64,000 nucleotides of DNA from the NCBI GenBank assembly GCA_039029315.1, contig JBCCGK010000006.1, positions 118,595-182,594 of the forward strand. The letters run 5' to 3'. The stretch is from JBCCCJ01 sp039029315. GTDB taxonomy: Bacteria; Bacteroidota; Bacteroidia; J057. The notes beneath the pieces are model-generated. The model was not told the DNA's origin. It worked only from the letters and a program-made list of their open reading frames with translations, and searched no databases. Shown piece after piece: positions 1 through 8,626 of this stretch. A program made the translations under genes and the position numbers. Each line of letters begins with the position of its first letter. The stretch's first letter is position 1.

Positions 1-1
1 C

Positions 2-370
2 TTGTATGAGGTGGAGAGTTTTGAGAGAAATGGAGAAATCATTCCCCCCTTGACGACTGACAGCACGCGCTGGGACAAGATTGCCATTGATTTCAAGAAC
101 CGGGCCTCTATCAGAACCATGAATGGAAAAACCCGTTGGTATAGTTTTGAACCTGATACCACAGACCAGACCATTGCCTATCATCTCACCAGCGATACAG
201 TGAATGTGTATACTCTGGGTTATTCCTGGCCGGATTCCAATCAGTTTGTCCTGGAAGGAATCACCGATGGAGATACGCTGAGGATTGTTACCACACAAAA
301 GACAAAGGATGATTTTCTCCTGACCAATCGGGGATTTCATTGGGTGAATCCTTATCCTTTCAATCGATGA
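2..370 (+). CDS. C-terminal part of a probable DoxX-family membrane protein (5' truncated by window edge)
   Basis: The frame is open from the first bases and ends in TGA at 368-370, so this is the tail (about 122 residues) of a longer gene whose start lies outside the window. The visible part is soluble, with no membrane segment: an aromatic- and threonine-rich, beta-strand-like sequence with the motif PPLTTDSTRWDK near its start. Bacteroidota DoxX-like proteins of about 400 residues commonly carry a C-terminal domain of this look after their membrane part; that is recalled family knowledge, not a search result. It converges on the next gene, with an inverted repeat between them. The coding call is sound; the family name is a moderate guess. 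Confidence 0.55.
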   Translation: MYEVESFERNGEIIPPLTTDSTRWDKIAIDFKNRASIRTMNGKTRWYSFEPDTTDQTIAYHLTSDTVNVYTLGYSWPDSNQFVLEGITDGDTLRIVTTQKTKDDFLLTNRGFHWVNPYPFNR

Positions 371-380
371 TTGAGGGTGA

Positions 381-471
381 GGAATGAATGGAATACAGAG
401 GTGCTGAGTCACAGAGAGAGAATCATCCTATCTGAAAGACTCTGTGTTTCCGTGTCTCTGTATTCATTTCC
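381..471. repeat. Long imperfect inverted repeat with ACAGAG/CACAGAG arms between convergent genes
   Basis: Two arms of about 35 bases (left 381-416, right 440-471) pair imperfectly. Both contain ACAGAG followed about ten bases later by CACAGAG, read inward from each side, with a central loop of about 23 bases. The right arm overlaps the last codons of the minus-strand DUF4105 gene. The placement between two converging stop codons suits a bidirectional terminator or a REP-like element. No long T-tract is present. Confidence 0.5.
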
Positions 472-1669
472 AAACAGGCTTCCAAGAATGTCCATTCATT
501 TTGTAATACAGCACCAGATTCCTCAAGAGCAAGAGAAAAAACCATGGGAGGTAATTCTCTGAGAATGCCTGAATGGCTGAAGACATATAACATCCCAGAT
601 GTAACATCACGCCAAGCAGGGCACAGATGAAAAAATAATGCTTCAACCAGTCGGGGCGTTGTTTTCTGAATAAATAGAAGGCTGCAATCAGATGTGTCGG
701 AGTCAACCAGAACAGGTTCCAGTTCCAGGCGGTCGCTGTGTGATCTGTGGCAAACCAGAGGAGGGCAATAACAATTCCTCCCAAGCCAGACAAGGAATAC
801 AGAATTCCATCCAACGGATAACGCTCTCGACTCTTTTGAAGATTAGGCCAGCTAAATAAGGCTGCCAGCGCTAAAAAAATCCCGAGTAAAAATATAGGAT
901 GCAAATAAAGAGGAGTTGGGACAATGACAGAAGGTGCATCTCGAACCAATTCCTGCTCCTTGACAAATGGTACTTTTTCTCCATTTCTGATGATCATTGC
1001 CTTCGCCATTTCACTTTCTAAAAAATCTGGCAAAAACATCTGATCCCAAGGTGTCGTCTGAACATCTACTACAGAACCCAATCCGAGATCAATCCAAAAA
1101 TCTGCCCAGGGTCTGTCTGCCAGATAAATGTCGGTCATGTCCCTGAAAGTAGAATCTGTTTGTCGATCTGGGGTAGCCAAAATCAAGCTGTCCCCCAGGA
1201 CTTTTTCGTAGAGATCTCTCAAGCGAGACGAGCAATTGTCAAAAAAGAAATCGTAGAGATAATAGCGATTCTCTGGCAGGTTGTTTGTCTCCAGAAATTC
1301 ATACATCGCCTGTTTCTGGGCTTGACTCAAATTGTAGGTTTGGGAAGTAAAACTTCTTTGTAAGTACTCATACACCCGATCGAAGTTCTGATAGCTCTCT
1401 GTTCCAATCCGGTAATTGAGTTTGCCTCTGGCGAATTCCAGATAAAATCCCGGCGGATTGAAATCAAAGGTTCCATAGTTGTAGACCTTATCGATACCCA
1501 GCATGGGATCAAATACCCTGATTGCACTATGACCGAATGTGGCATATAGGTCTCTTCCTGAAGAAGCTGTCAACAAGCTGATTTCAGCTCTTTCTGAAAG
1601 TTGTTGTGCTGACAGATCTTGCCAGAGAAGACAAGTGCAAAAAACAATCGGAAGCAGAAGTTTTTTCAT
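464..1669 (-). CDS. DUF4105 (Lnb-like) domain membrane protein
   Basis: A 401-aa envelope protein. ATG at 1669 begins a clear signal peptide (MKKLLLPIVFCTCLLW, cleavage near LSAQ); the frame extends further upstream, but only this start gives a signal peptide at the N-terminus. Residues about 30-230 match the DUF4105 pattern: GRDLYATFGHSAIRV, then YNYGTFDF, then DNCSSRLRD. The last 130 residues hold about four hydrophobic segments. The DUF4105/Lnb N-terminal domain is a periplasmic, possibly cysteine-hydrolase-like domain of unknown substrate; the His of GHSA and the Cys of DNCSS are its conserved polar residues. It lies downstream of the murF-alr and FAD oxidoreductase genes on the same strand, with a gap of 185 bases to the latter, so it may belong to that unit. 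Confidence 0.8.
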   Translation of the reverse strand: MKKLLLPIVFCTCLLWQDLSAQQLSERAEISLLTASSGRDLYATFGHSAIRVFDPMLGIDKVYNYGTFDFNPPGFYLEFARGKLNYRIGTESYQNFDRVYEYLQRSFTSQTYNLSQAQKQAMYEFLETNNLPENRYYLYDFFFDNCSSRLRDLYEKVLGDSLILATPDRQTDSTFRDMTDIYLADRPWADFWIDLGLGSVVDVQTTPWDQMFLPDFLESEMAKAMIIRNGEKVPFVKEQELVRDAPSVIVPTPLYLHPIFLLGIFLALAALFSWPNLQKSRERYPLDGILYSLSGLGGIVIALLWFATDHTATAWNWNLFWLTPTHLIAAFYLFRKQRPDWLKHYFFICALLGVMLHLGCYMSSAIQAFSENYLPWFFLLLLRNLVLYYKMNGHSWKPVWK

Positions 1670-1854
1670 AAGTATATGGTCGAGTGCCAAACAATTGGTC
1701 AAGCAGACGAAGATAGAGATTCAAAGAGGACTCACAAAGTAGAGAAGGTTGGTTGAGGACAAAGAAAATCAAACCATTGGGTCATGGGACTTCCTGATAC
1801 AAGGGAGCAGGCAACAAATAAGAGAGCATTTTACTCAATTTTTTGATTATTTTT

Positions 1855-2916
1855 TTAGAACAATCGCTCTACTCTCGCTTCCTCCGGAATCTGATCTTCT
1901 CCTGTCAGCAATACGTCTGTCAGCAATCTGGAACTAAATGGAGCCAATAATACCCCTTTCGTTCCAAATCCTCCGAGCACATGTAGACAGGGATGCACAG
2001 GATGGGTGCCAATGATGGGACGTCGATTGCGCGTGGTAGGCCGAATACCAGCCCAATGATCCAGGACCCGTACTGGTACATGAATCGCCTGATCTACATA
2101 CATCATGATCTCATCAGCAGCGGGGAATGTTGGTTCGGCATGCTCAAACTGGTTGGCATAGGTAGAGCCCGAGAGGAATTTTCCTTCTCCAATTGGGATC
2201 ATATATATCTTCTTGCTAAGGACGAAGGGAAGATCGAGCGAGTCAGATTCAAGTATCAGGATTTCGCCTTTATTGGGAATGATGCTCCCAGCCGGCAGCC
2301 AGGGACAGTGCGTCAGGTGATGCCCTTGACACAGGATCAAATGATCAAATGATTGCAGACCTGCCTCATTCATCCACAGATTGCGATTGGTCAGACTGAT
2401 ATGGTCAAAGGGAACTGATTCATGAATGATGTGCAGCCCCCATCTGTCGATCAATATGTCATGGAGTTCTCGCAACAGAGCCGGGATGTCCAGCCAGCCG
2501 CATGGAAGAATCATAATCCCTCCATGTGGGTTGATGATCTGCTTTGGGAGAAGAGGTTGTTCCACCAATTCTACCAACTCCCGAAAGGCAGGTTCGGCGG
2601 ACCGACCTAGCCATTTGTTGTATTCAGCTTCTTCCTTGAAGGCTCGATAAATGGGCGTATAATGCACATGCTTTGACAAGGACTGAAAGACAGGAATATC
2701 AAAAAATGCCTGGATATCTTCCAACAGTTGATCCGCCATCCAGGACTTGGCACCATAGCGTCCCGTAATGACATTGAACAAACCTGCAGCAACTCTTGAG
2801 GCACTCTGTGGTTCCTGATCATCGATCAATGTCACTTCTTGTCCAGCTTGACACAGGCGTGCAGCCATAAAGCTGCCCGCCAATCCTCCCCCAATGATGG
2901 TAAATCGCTGTTTCAT
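1855..2916 (-). CDS. FAD-dependent oxidoreductase (DAO family)
   Basis: A 353-aa flavoprotein. ATG at 2916 places the dinucleotide-binding motif IIGGGLAGSFMAARL at residues about 6-20, where it belongs; the longer frame begins only with TTG. The tail has GIRPTTRNRRPIIG and GGFGTKGVLLAP, the usual C-terminal FAD-contacting signature of the glycine oxidase/D-amino-acid oxidase fold, which transfers electrons from an amine substrate to FAD and then oxygen or another acceptor. The substrate cannot be read from sequence. The relatives I know include the oxidoreductase half of MnmC, but no methyltransferase half is fused here. It starts 42 bases after the murF-alr stop and is probably co-transcribed with it. 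Confidence 0.8.
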   Translation of the reverse strand: MKQRFTIIGGGLAGSFMAARLCQAGQEVTLIDDQEPQSASRVAAGLFNVITGRYGAKSWMADQLLEDIQAFFDIPVFQSLSKHVHYTPIYRAFKEEAEYNKWLGRSAEPAFRELVELVEQPLLPKQIINPHGGIMILPCGWLDIPALLRELHDILIDRWGLHIIHESVPFDHISLTNRNLWMNEAGLQSFDHLILCQGHHLTHCPWLPAGSIIPNKGEILILESDSLDLPFVLSKKIYMIPIGEGKFLSGSTYANQFEHAEPTFPAADEIMMYVDQAIHVPVRVLDHWAGIRPTTRNRRPIIGTHPVHPCLHVLGGFGTKGVLLAPFSSRLLTDVLLTGEDQIPEEARVERLF

Positions 2917-2958
2917 ATCACCGTTAGACGAACTCCTCCCCCTTATGATCAATGATCT

Positions 2959-5421
2959 TTATTCACGCACATATACCCGCCTGACCCTTGGACTGATCCG
3001 CACCAGAATTTCGTATGCGATGGTCTCAGCGGCAATCGCCAAATCGTTGACAGATAGATACTGCTCTCCCTGATGCCCAAAGATCACGACTTCATCCCCA
3101 GCCTGTGCTGATGGAATCTCTGTGACATCCAGCATCAGCATATCCATACACACCCTCCCAAAGATGGGGGCTTTTTTTCCCCTGACCAAAAAATACATCT
3201 TTCCGTTACTTACAGCTCGTGGAATCCCATCAGCATAACCAATTGGAATGGTTGCAATTCGCGTCTCTCTCTCTGCATATTGAGAACGACCATACCCAAT
3301 GCTGCTTCCTCTCGGATAGGTTTGGATTTGACTGATCAAAGAATATAAACTCCCGATTTCTTCCAATTTATCCTCTTCTCCGGCAGGATTGATTCCATAT
3401 AAGCCGATTCCCATCCTGACCATCTCCATCGCATATTGTGGAAAACGAAGAATTCCGGCTGTATTCAGGATATGACGCAGTGCGAACAAGCCGATCGTGT
3501 CTCTCAGGTAGGCATACATCTGCTCAAATCGCTGTACTTGATGGTGAGAAAAAAGATCTTCTGATGCCTCATCCGCTGCAGCCAGGTGTGACATGACTGA
3601 GACGACCTGTATATCTGGATGTTGGGTAAGAAATTCGCCTAACTGATCCAGATCTGTTTCTACAAACCCCAAGCGACCCATCCCTGTCTCTAGCTTGAGA
3701 TGGAGGGGATAGGATTTCAGACCAGCCAGACGTGCCGCTCTCACGTAGCGTTCCAGAAACAAAAAATTGCTGACTTCTGGTTCTATCCCGAATTGAATCA
3801 GATCTTCGATGCTGGATAGATCCGGGTTCATCACCATGATGGGTAGGCGAATATGGTTTTGTCGGAGAGTGATCGCCTCGGAGGCATATGCAACTACCAG
3901 ATAACTGGCTCCTTCTCGCTCCAATGCTTGTGCAATTTCCCAGCTCCCACTCCCATATGAAAAGGCCTTCACCATACACATGCTCATTGTTCCCTCGGGA
4001 AGCTGACTCTTCAGAAAACGAAAGTTTCTTGCCAGAGCATTCAGATTAATCTTGAGGTAGGTTGCGTTGGCTTTATGGGTCAGCCGAGGGATGATCTGTT
4101 CGAAGGCATACTTTCTGGCTCCTTTCAGCAATACCGTACTGTCCACAAAGTCTTCGTATTGAAGAGCTGCTAACAGTTCTTCCGTATTTCGATAGCGATA
4201 GGCATGATCCATGCTGGCAAAGACTTCTCCCACTGTTCGAACATGAGATTCTCCGACCAACTCCATTGCCTCATTGAGCAGTGCTTGCTGGATGCTCTCT
4301 TGCTGTTCTCCCAGATGTGGTATATCGCTCAGGATAATTTGATGTTTTTCCTGTGATCGAGTCTGCATCAAGAGACCAAAGGCATTTCTGACAGAATCCG
4401 GATCAGAATTGTAGCTGTCATTGATGATGGTGATATCCGGATTGTCTGTGACCATCTCACTCCGCATCTCGACAGGCTGCAACAGGGGAAGTCTGGAGAG
4501 GATCTCAGACAAAGAGATTCCAAGCTGTGTAGCTACCAGAATGGCCAATAAAGCATTTTCCTTGGCCGCTTCTCCTCCAAGTGGGATCAGACATAAGGCT
4601 TTTTCTTTCCCAGCTTGAAGTGTGATCTCCCAGCCATCATCTGTCGCACTCTCACCCAGGACTTTCAGCGCATCTGTCTTCTGTTTGCCTACACTGCGAA
4701 TCGAGACTCCAGATTGCTGGGCATATGCCATCACTTCCTGCTGCCAGGACCCTAGTAGCAGTGTCTCTACCTCTTGAAATAACTGGAGTTTTTCCTGCAA
4801 TTTGTCGGACTCAGATTCAAAGCCTTCCCTGTGTGCAGGACCAAAATGGGTAAAAACCCCCAGGGTCGGGTGGATCATCTCTTGCAAAATCGCCATTTCT
4901 CCGGGGAGAGAGATCCCGGCTTCAATGATCGCCAAATCGGCAGCAGGATGAAGCTGTAGCAAAGACAAGGCCACCCCCAATTGGCTGTTGTAGCTCATCG
5001 GACTCTTCGCGATTTGAAACTGCAGATCCAATAGACTTGCCAGCCATTCCTTCACAGTCGTTTTGCCATTGCTGCCTGTGATCGCAATCACAGGATAGTC
5101 AAATCGGCTTCGATGATGCCTCGCCCACAGTTGCAGACTGTCCAGACAATCATCACAGAGGGCATAATTGATGCCGCTGGCTTCAATTGCTTGTTCCGTC
5201 AGGAAGTTCTTCACGCCCAGTTTTAGTGCTTCTGGAATGAAGGCATGCCCATCCCGATTATCAGTCCGCAATGCCACGAACAGAGTCTCTGCCCCATGCG
5301 AGATCCGCCGCGTGTCATAAGCGATATATTTGATCGGATCAGGCGAGAATTCTCCTTGAAAGAGGTCCCGGGCTCCTCCGGCCTGTGCAATCTCCTGAAT
5401 GGTATAAGGGATTCCTGGCAT
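2959..5421 (-). CDS. murF-alr: Bifunctional UDP-MurNAc-tripeptide:D-Ala-D-Ala ligase / alanine racemase
   Basis: An 820-aa fusion of two cytoplasmic peptidoglycan-precursor enzymes: the racemase half makes D-alanine, the MurF half ligates D-Ala-D-Ala to the UDP-MurNAc tripeptide. The Mur ligase P-loop TGSNGKTT is near residues 113-120, followed by the central and C-terminal ligase domains to about residue 445. The racemase half begins near 450; its PLP lysine is in MVKAFSYGSG (about residue 484), the catalytic tyrosine region in SSIGYGRSQY, and the conserved RIATIPIGYADG follows. This fusion is widespread in Bacteroidota. ATG 5421 is preferred over the in-frame TTG at 5442 because a TATCTTTG promoter element lies at 5440-5447, overlapping the alternative start. 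It leads a likely operon with the FAD oxidoreductase. Confidence 0.93.
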   Translation of the reverse strand: MPGIPYTIQEIAQAGGARDLFQGEFSPDPIKYIAYDTRRISHGAETLFVALRTDNRDGHAFIPEALKLGVKNFLTEQAIEASGINYALCDDCLDSLQLWARHHRSRFDYPVIAITGSNGKTTVKEWLASLLDLQFQIAKSPMSYNSQLGVALSLLQLHPAADLAIIEAGISLPGEMAILQEMIHPTLGVFTHFGPAHREGFESESDKLQEKLQLFQEVETLLLGSWQQEVMAYAQQSGVSIRSVGKQKTDALKVLGESATDDGWEITLQAGKEKALCLIPLGGEAAKENALLAILVATQLGISLSEILSRLPLLQPVEMRSEMVTDNPDITIINDSYNSDPDSVRNAFGLLMQTRSQEKHQIILSDIPHLGEQQESIQQALLNEAMELVGESHVRTVGEVFASMDHAYRYRNTEELLAALQYEDFVDSTVLLKGARKYAFEQIIPRLTHKANATYLKINLNALARNFRFLKSQLPEGTMSMCMVKAFSYGSGSWEIAQALEREGASYLVVAYASEAITLRQNHIRLPIMVMNPDLSSIEDLIQFGIEPEVSNFLFLERYVRAARLAGLKSYPLHLKLETGMGRLGFVETDLDQLGEFLTQHPDIQVVSVMSHLAAADEASEDLFSHHQVQRFEQMYAYLRDTIGLFALRHILNTAGILRFPQYAMEMVRMGIGLYGINPAGEEDKLEEIGSLYSLISQIQTYPRGSSIGYGRSQYAERETRIATIPIGYADGIPRAVSNGKMYFLVRGKKAPIFGRVCMDMLMLDVTEIPSAQAGDEVVIFGHQGEQYLSVNDLAIAAETIAYEILVRISPRVRRVYVRE

Positions 5422-5439
5422 ATCCGGCTTGTAGAAGCC

Positions 5440-5447
5440 CAAAGATA
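5440..5447 (-). promoter_or_regulatory. Bacteroidota -7 promoter element TATCTTTG for murF-alr
   Basis: Read on the minus strand, TATCTTTG matches TAnnTTTG exactly. It lies 19 bases before the murF-alr ATG and directly after the terminator at 5449-5470. It predicts a 5' leader of only about 12-15 bases. No TTG at the -33 distance was seen; that space is occupied by the terminator stem. Confidence 0.5.
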
Positions 5448-5448
5448 C

Positions 5449-5470
5449 AAAAACCGGGCGACAGCCCGGT
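5449..5470 (-). terminator. Intrinsic terminator upstream of murF-alr (minus strand)
   Basis: A 7-bp GC-rich stem (arms 5453-5459 and 5464-5470, ACCGGGC/GCCCGGT, 4-base loop) is followed on the minus strand by TTTTTG. It would stop transcripts arriving from the upstream barrel genes just before the murF-alr promoter element. Confidence 0.65.
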
Positions 5471-5575
5471 CTCTATGGAGAAGATCTAAAGGGTATAAAA
5501 ATTTTTACTGACTCTCAGAGACTGTTTGAACATCTGTCACTTATTTTTTGTATGCGTCTTTTTCCTCATCCGGTA

Positions 5576-5619
5576 GCTTTTTTTATTCCCATAGCACAAC
5601 TATGAGAACAAAAAAGAGC
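5576..5619. repeat. Long AT-rich hairpin downstream of the barrel-gene array
   Basis: Arms of about 19-20 bases (5576-5594 and 5600-5619) pair almost fully: the inner part is CCCATAG/CTATGAG, the outer part a T-run against an A-run ending GC/GC, with loop CACAA. The runs lie inside the stem rather than after it, so this is not a standard intrinsic terminator, but it lies 67 bases past the last barrel gene and may define its 3' end. Confidence 0.5.
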
Positions 5620-5685
5620 CTTGTCTGAGAAAAAAATACATCCTAAACATTCTCAGCACAGATTCCCAAACAGTCTCTCAGGCGC

Positions 5686-6318
5686 TTATACTGGAAAAAC
5701 AATTCCAAAAGAAGGATTCAGGGTACTGATTCGTTGCGGAATAATGATCAGAGATCCCGTGGCAAAATCATTGAATGTTGTATGCCTAATCGAATTGGAT
5801 AGTTCGAGACCAATCTTTTCATTCACATGGAATAGCAGGCCATATTTTACTTCCTGAGAAAAACCACTGATGCGTAATTGATTTGTGAGGGTTCGAAGCT
5901 GGAATTGCATCCCCATTCCCAGTTCCACAAATGGATTGAGCCTCGATTGGGAAAAATAATAGCGAAACAACAAATCTGAAGTCAGACCATGTATGGGCGA
6001 GAATCTGAAATTCACCTTATCTATCAACCGAAAATTCCCCAGATACCCAACTTTTCCTCCAACCATCAATCGTTCATCAAACATATGGCCATATCCGAGC
6101 TTGAGTCCAGTTGTCATGTTGTGATAGGAAAGAGGAGATTGATTTTGAACGAATGCGGGAATTTGCTCATTGACGGTCATATCGAACTGGAAATCAGATA
6201 TAAATATGAGTCCCTGACCTTTCTCAAGATGCTGCACTGAGGGTTGAGAAGTCTGTTGAGGAAATAAATGACTGAAGCAGCAGACATGCAAGAGACAAAT
6301 AAACAGGATTGCTTTCAT
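5686..6318 (-). CDS. Small outer-membrane beta-barrel protein, tandem paralogue 1
   Basis: A 210-aa protein with signal peptide MKAILFICLLHVCCFSHLF ending near FPQQ; ATG 6318 is chosen because the upstream extension lacks any signal-peptide character. The mature part alternates polar and hydrophobic residues with aromatic girdle positions and ends in a strand with a near-terminal Phe (FGIVFPV), typical of small outer-membrane barrels. Shared blocks with the next three genes are LGYGHM, FRYYFSQSRLNPFVE and HVNEKIGLELSNSIRHT. It is the most divergent of the four and the only one not ending in the NIRL motif. Function unknown; a structural or adhesin-like surface role is a guess. Confidence 0.75.
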   Translation of the reverse strand: MKAILFICLLHVCCFSHLFPQQTSQPSVQHLEKGQGLIFISDFQFDMTVNEQIPAFVQNQSPLSYHNMTTGLKLGYGHMFDERLMVGGKVGYLGNFRLIDKVNFRFSPIHGLTSDLLFRYYFSQSRLNPFVELGMGMQFQLRTLTNQLRISGFSQEVKYGLLFHVNEKIGLELSNSIRHTTFNDFATGSLIIIPQRISTLNPSFGIVFPV

Positions 6319-6419
6319 GATGATATGGTTAACAATTGAAACAAATGTTCTTTCAAAATAATCATCCATTTCAATATTTTTCCTTCAAAATTTTATCCTA
6401 TTTTTTCATTTCAGAGGTT

Positions 6420-7067
6420 CTACAACCTAATATTGAGTCCCAAAGTGGGATTCAGGATTCCAATATGTCGCTTCACTGGCGCCCCAAATCCTGGTGCCAG
6501 GTCCTGAAAACTCGTATGCCGAATCGCATTGGATAATTCGAGACTAAGGCGTTTGTTGACATGATATTGCATTCCAAATTTTATTTCCTGATAGGTACTT
6601 GTGATGGCTATTGGCAAGCCTTGTCCTATCTCGGCAAAGGACTCTGCACCAATCCCACCTTCAATAAATGGATTGAAACGCCCCCGAGTTACATAATATC
6701 TGGCGAACAGATTGGTATTCCAACCATGTCCGGCTCCAAGGAAATCTCCTCCTTCCTCCCAACGAAAATCGCCTTTATATCCTAGCCGCGCACCGAGCAT
6801 CCATTGATTGCTGAGCATATAGCCATAGCCTAGTTTGAGACCAAGATTCATCATGTCATAGCTACCGGAAGGAAATGCTTGATTCAGGGCAATATGATCA
6901 GGGAAAGTGACTCCCCCATTCCAGTTGAAAGACAGGTCTGAGAGTTGCAGGTAACTTTGGCCTGCTTTGAGGTAGATGGTAGGTTCTTCGGGTGATTTCT
7001 GAGCAAAGAGAGAAGAGCAACAGCAGATGCTCAGAATGGCAATGGTAAAAATTAATTTCTTTTTCAT
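6420..7067 (-). CDS. Small outer-membrane beta-barrel protein, tandem paralogue 2
   Basis: A 215-aa protein with signal peptide MKKKLIFTIAILSICCCSSL, cleaved near LFAQ. The mature N-terminus has the block YLKAGQSYLQLSDLSF that recurs in paralogues 3 and 4. LGYGYMLSNQWMLGARLGY, ARYYVTRGRFNPFIEGGIG and VNKRLSLELSNAIRHTSF are the core barrel strands, and the protein ends LGLNIRL. It is 102 bases from paralogue 1 and 26 bases from paralogue 3, all on one strand, so co-transcription is likely. The family is unnamed as far as I can tell; the overall form is that of an eight-strand-sized porin-like barrel. Confidence 0.78.
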   Translation of the reverse strand: MKKKLIFTIAILSICCCSSLFAQKSPEEPTIYLKAGQSYLQLSDLSFNWNGGVTFPDHIALNQAFPSGSYDMMNLGLKLGYGYMLSNQWMLGARLGYKGDFRWEEGGDFLGAGHGWNTNLFARYYVTRGRFNPFIEGGIGAESFAEIGQGLPIAITSTYQEIKFGMQYHVNKRLSLELSNAIRHTSFQDLAPGFGAPVKRHIGILNPTLGLNIRL

Positions 7068-7093
7068 GATAGCTTCATTTGAGATAATAGCAA

Positions 7094-7756
7094 TTACAAG
7101 CGAATGTTGATCCCCAGAGAAGGATTAAAGAACTGTAGAGACCGCATCTTCACATTATGGTTAGGATCTGGAGCGCCTGAATTCAATCCAACGTGCCGGG
7201 TATGACGAATGGCATTGGATACATCCAGGCTTACACGATCATTGATATGATATTGGAGTCCCAGTTTCAACTCCTGAAAGATGCTGGAATAGTCAATAAA
7301 TTCCAGAGGATTAAGATTTGTACTCGTTGCAGCAGAAATCCCTACTCCCCCTTCCACATATGTACTCCATTTTCCGCGACTCAAATAGTATCTGGAAAAA
7401 GCATTGGCACTTAATTGGTGATTCATCGATAGCGGATTCCCTCCTTTTTCCCACCTCCCTGTGCCATGATACCCCAGCCGTCCTCCAATCATCCAGCGAT
7501 CACTGAGCATATAGCCATATCCCAGTTTTGCACCAAGTCTGAGCTGATTGTAATGTGGCTGTGTTCCTCCCCAGGGTCGAAACTGGCCACTGGGAGAATA
7601 TTGTTGCCCAAATTGTAAGCCCAAAGAAAGATCGGATGCTGAGAGAATATGCTGACCGGCCTTGATGTACTTCTCTGGTTCTTTGGGAGCTTTTTGAGCA
7701 AACGAAACATTCGCGATCAAGCAGAGTCCCAGGATGATAAACAGTATTCCTTTCAT
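7094..7756 (-). CDS. Small outer-membrane beta-barrel protein, tandem paralogue 3
   Basis: A 220-aa paralogue with signal peptide MKGILFIILGLCLIANVSFA. It carries the same order of blocks as its neighbours: YIKAGQHILSASDLSLG, LGYGYMLSDRWMIGGRLGY, SRYYLSRGKWSTYVEGGVG, INDRVSLDVSNAIRHT and a terminal LGINIRL strand. The loop between the first and second blocks differs in length and sequence from the other copies, which is where surface-exposed loops of such a barrel would lie. It sits 102 bases after paralogue 4. Confidence 0.78.
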   Translation of the reverse strand: MKGILFIILGLCLIANVSFAQKAPKEPEKYIKAGQHILSASDLSLGLQFGQQYSPSGQFRPWGGTQPHYNQLRLGAKLGYGYMLSDRWMIGGRLGYHGTGRWEKGGNPLSMNHQLSANAFSRYYLSRGKWSTYVEGGVGISAATSTNLNPLEFIDYSSIFQELKLGLQYHINDRVSLDVSNAIRHTRHVGLNSGAPDPNHNVKMRSLQFFNPSLGINIRL

Positions 7757-7858
7757 GATTGTGATGTTGGATTGTGCAAAAAGAACTGCCTGAAAGACTT
7801 CAATGGGTTAGTAGATAAAAGTCATGGAGAGGTTGCATCAAGCAAAATTTTCATCCTT

Positions 7859-8509
7859 CTACAGGCGAATATTGAGTCCGAAATGTGGGGTAAAAAAGTC
7901 AAATAGTCGCTGGCGAACCGGTTCAGATCCTCCCGGAAAAACTGGATAGTCGAAGGCTCTATGCTTAAAACCATTGGATAATTCAAGACTCAAACGCTGA
8001 TTGGCATGATAGAGCAATCCAACTTTGACTTCCTGATACCCATAGCCGATTTGGGGGCCAACGTTAGAAATATAGACATCAGCCCCTATTCCTGCCTCCA
8101 CAAAGGGACTCAACTTGCCCCTGGAAAAGTGATATCGGGTATACAGATTGACTTCCCCTCTATGTGAACTTCCCTTGGCAAATGTGCCATTTGTTCCTGA
8201 AACCTGAACCTCTTGCACGAATTGGCCCTGATACCTAAACCGACTTCCTAGCAACCACCGATCTGCGATCATATAGCCATAGCCCAGACCGAGGGATATT
8301 TGGCTGATGTTGTGGAAGCTAAATGCGGGATTGGAGACTGGAATGCCAGGTGTTGCCATCCGTCGGGACATGTTCACAGAGGGATTGGACAAACTGAGAT
8401 AATGCTGCCCGCGCTTGAGGTAGAGCGGGGAATCTTTGGGGAGAGATTGAGCGAGAGAAGCTGTCGATGCCATGAGTATGGCACCCCAAAAAATGGCGAA
8501 TAATTTCAT
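7859..8509 (-). CDS. Small outer-membrane beta-barrel protein, tandem paralogue 4 (first transcribed)
   Basis: A 216-aa paralogue with signal peptide MKLFAIFWGAILMASTASL, cleaved near AQ. It has the family blocks YLKRGQHYLSLSNPSVN, LGYGYMIADRWLLGSRF, TRYHFSRGKLSPFVEAGIG, ANQRLSLELSNGFKH and the ending FGLNIRL. It is the 5'-most gene of the four, so the promoter of the array should lie in 8510-8822, a region dominated by an 85-base palindrome. I saw no exact TAnnTTTG element there. The four-gene expansion suggests selection for surface variation or dosage; that is inference. Confidence 0.78.
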   Translation of the reverse strand: MKLFAIFWGAILMASTASLAQSLPKDSPLYLKRGQHYLSLSNPSVNMSRRMATPGIPVSNPAFSFHNISQISLGLGYGYMIADRWLLGSRFRYQGQFVQEVQVSGTNGTFAKGSSHRGEVNLYTRYHFSRGKLSPFVEAGIGADVYISNVGPQIGYGYQEVKVGLLYHANQRLSLELSNGFKHRAFDYPVFPGGSEPVRQRLFDFFTPHFGLNIRL

Positions 8510-8626
8510 GGTTATACTGAATGAATGTAAGACGAAAGTGTTTACAGGAATAGTGGGAAATGAAAGAACATTGGTTGCATGCAGATTAAGATACTGTCTT
8601 GATTTCTCTTTTCCCTCAGGAAATTT

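Noticed and set aside
5449..5470. Attenuator in a murF-alr leader
   Set aside because: A -7 promoter element lies between the stem and the ATG, so the stem is more simply the end of upstream transcription; kept only as a secondary possibility.
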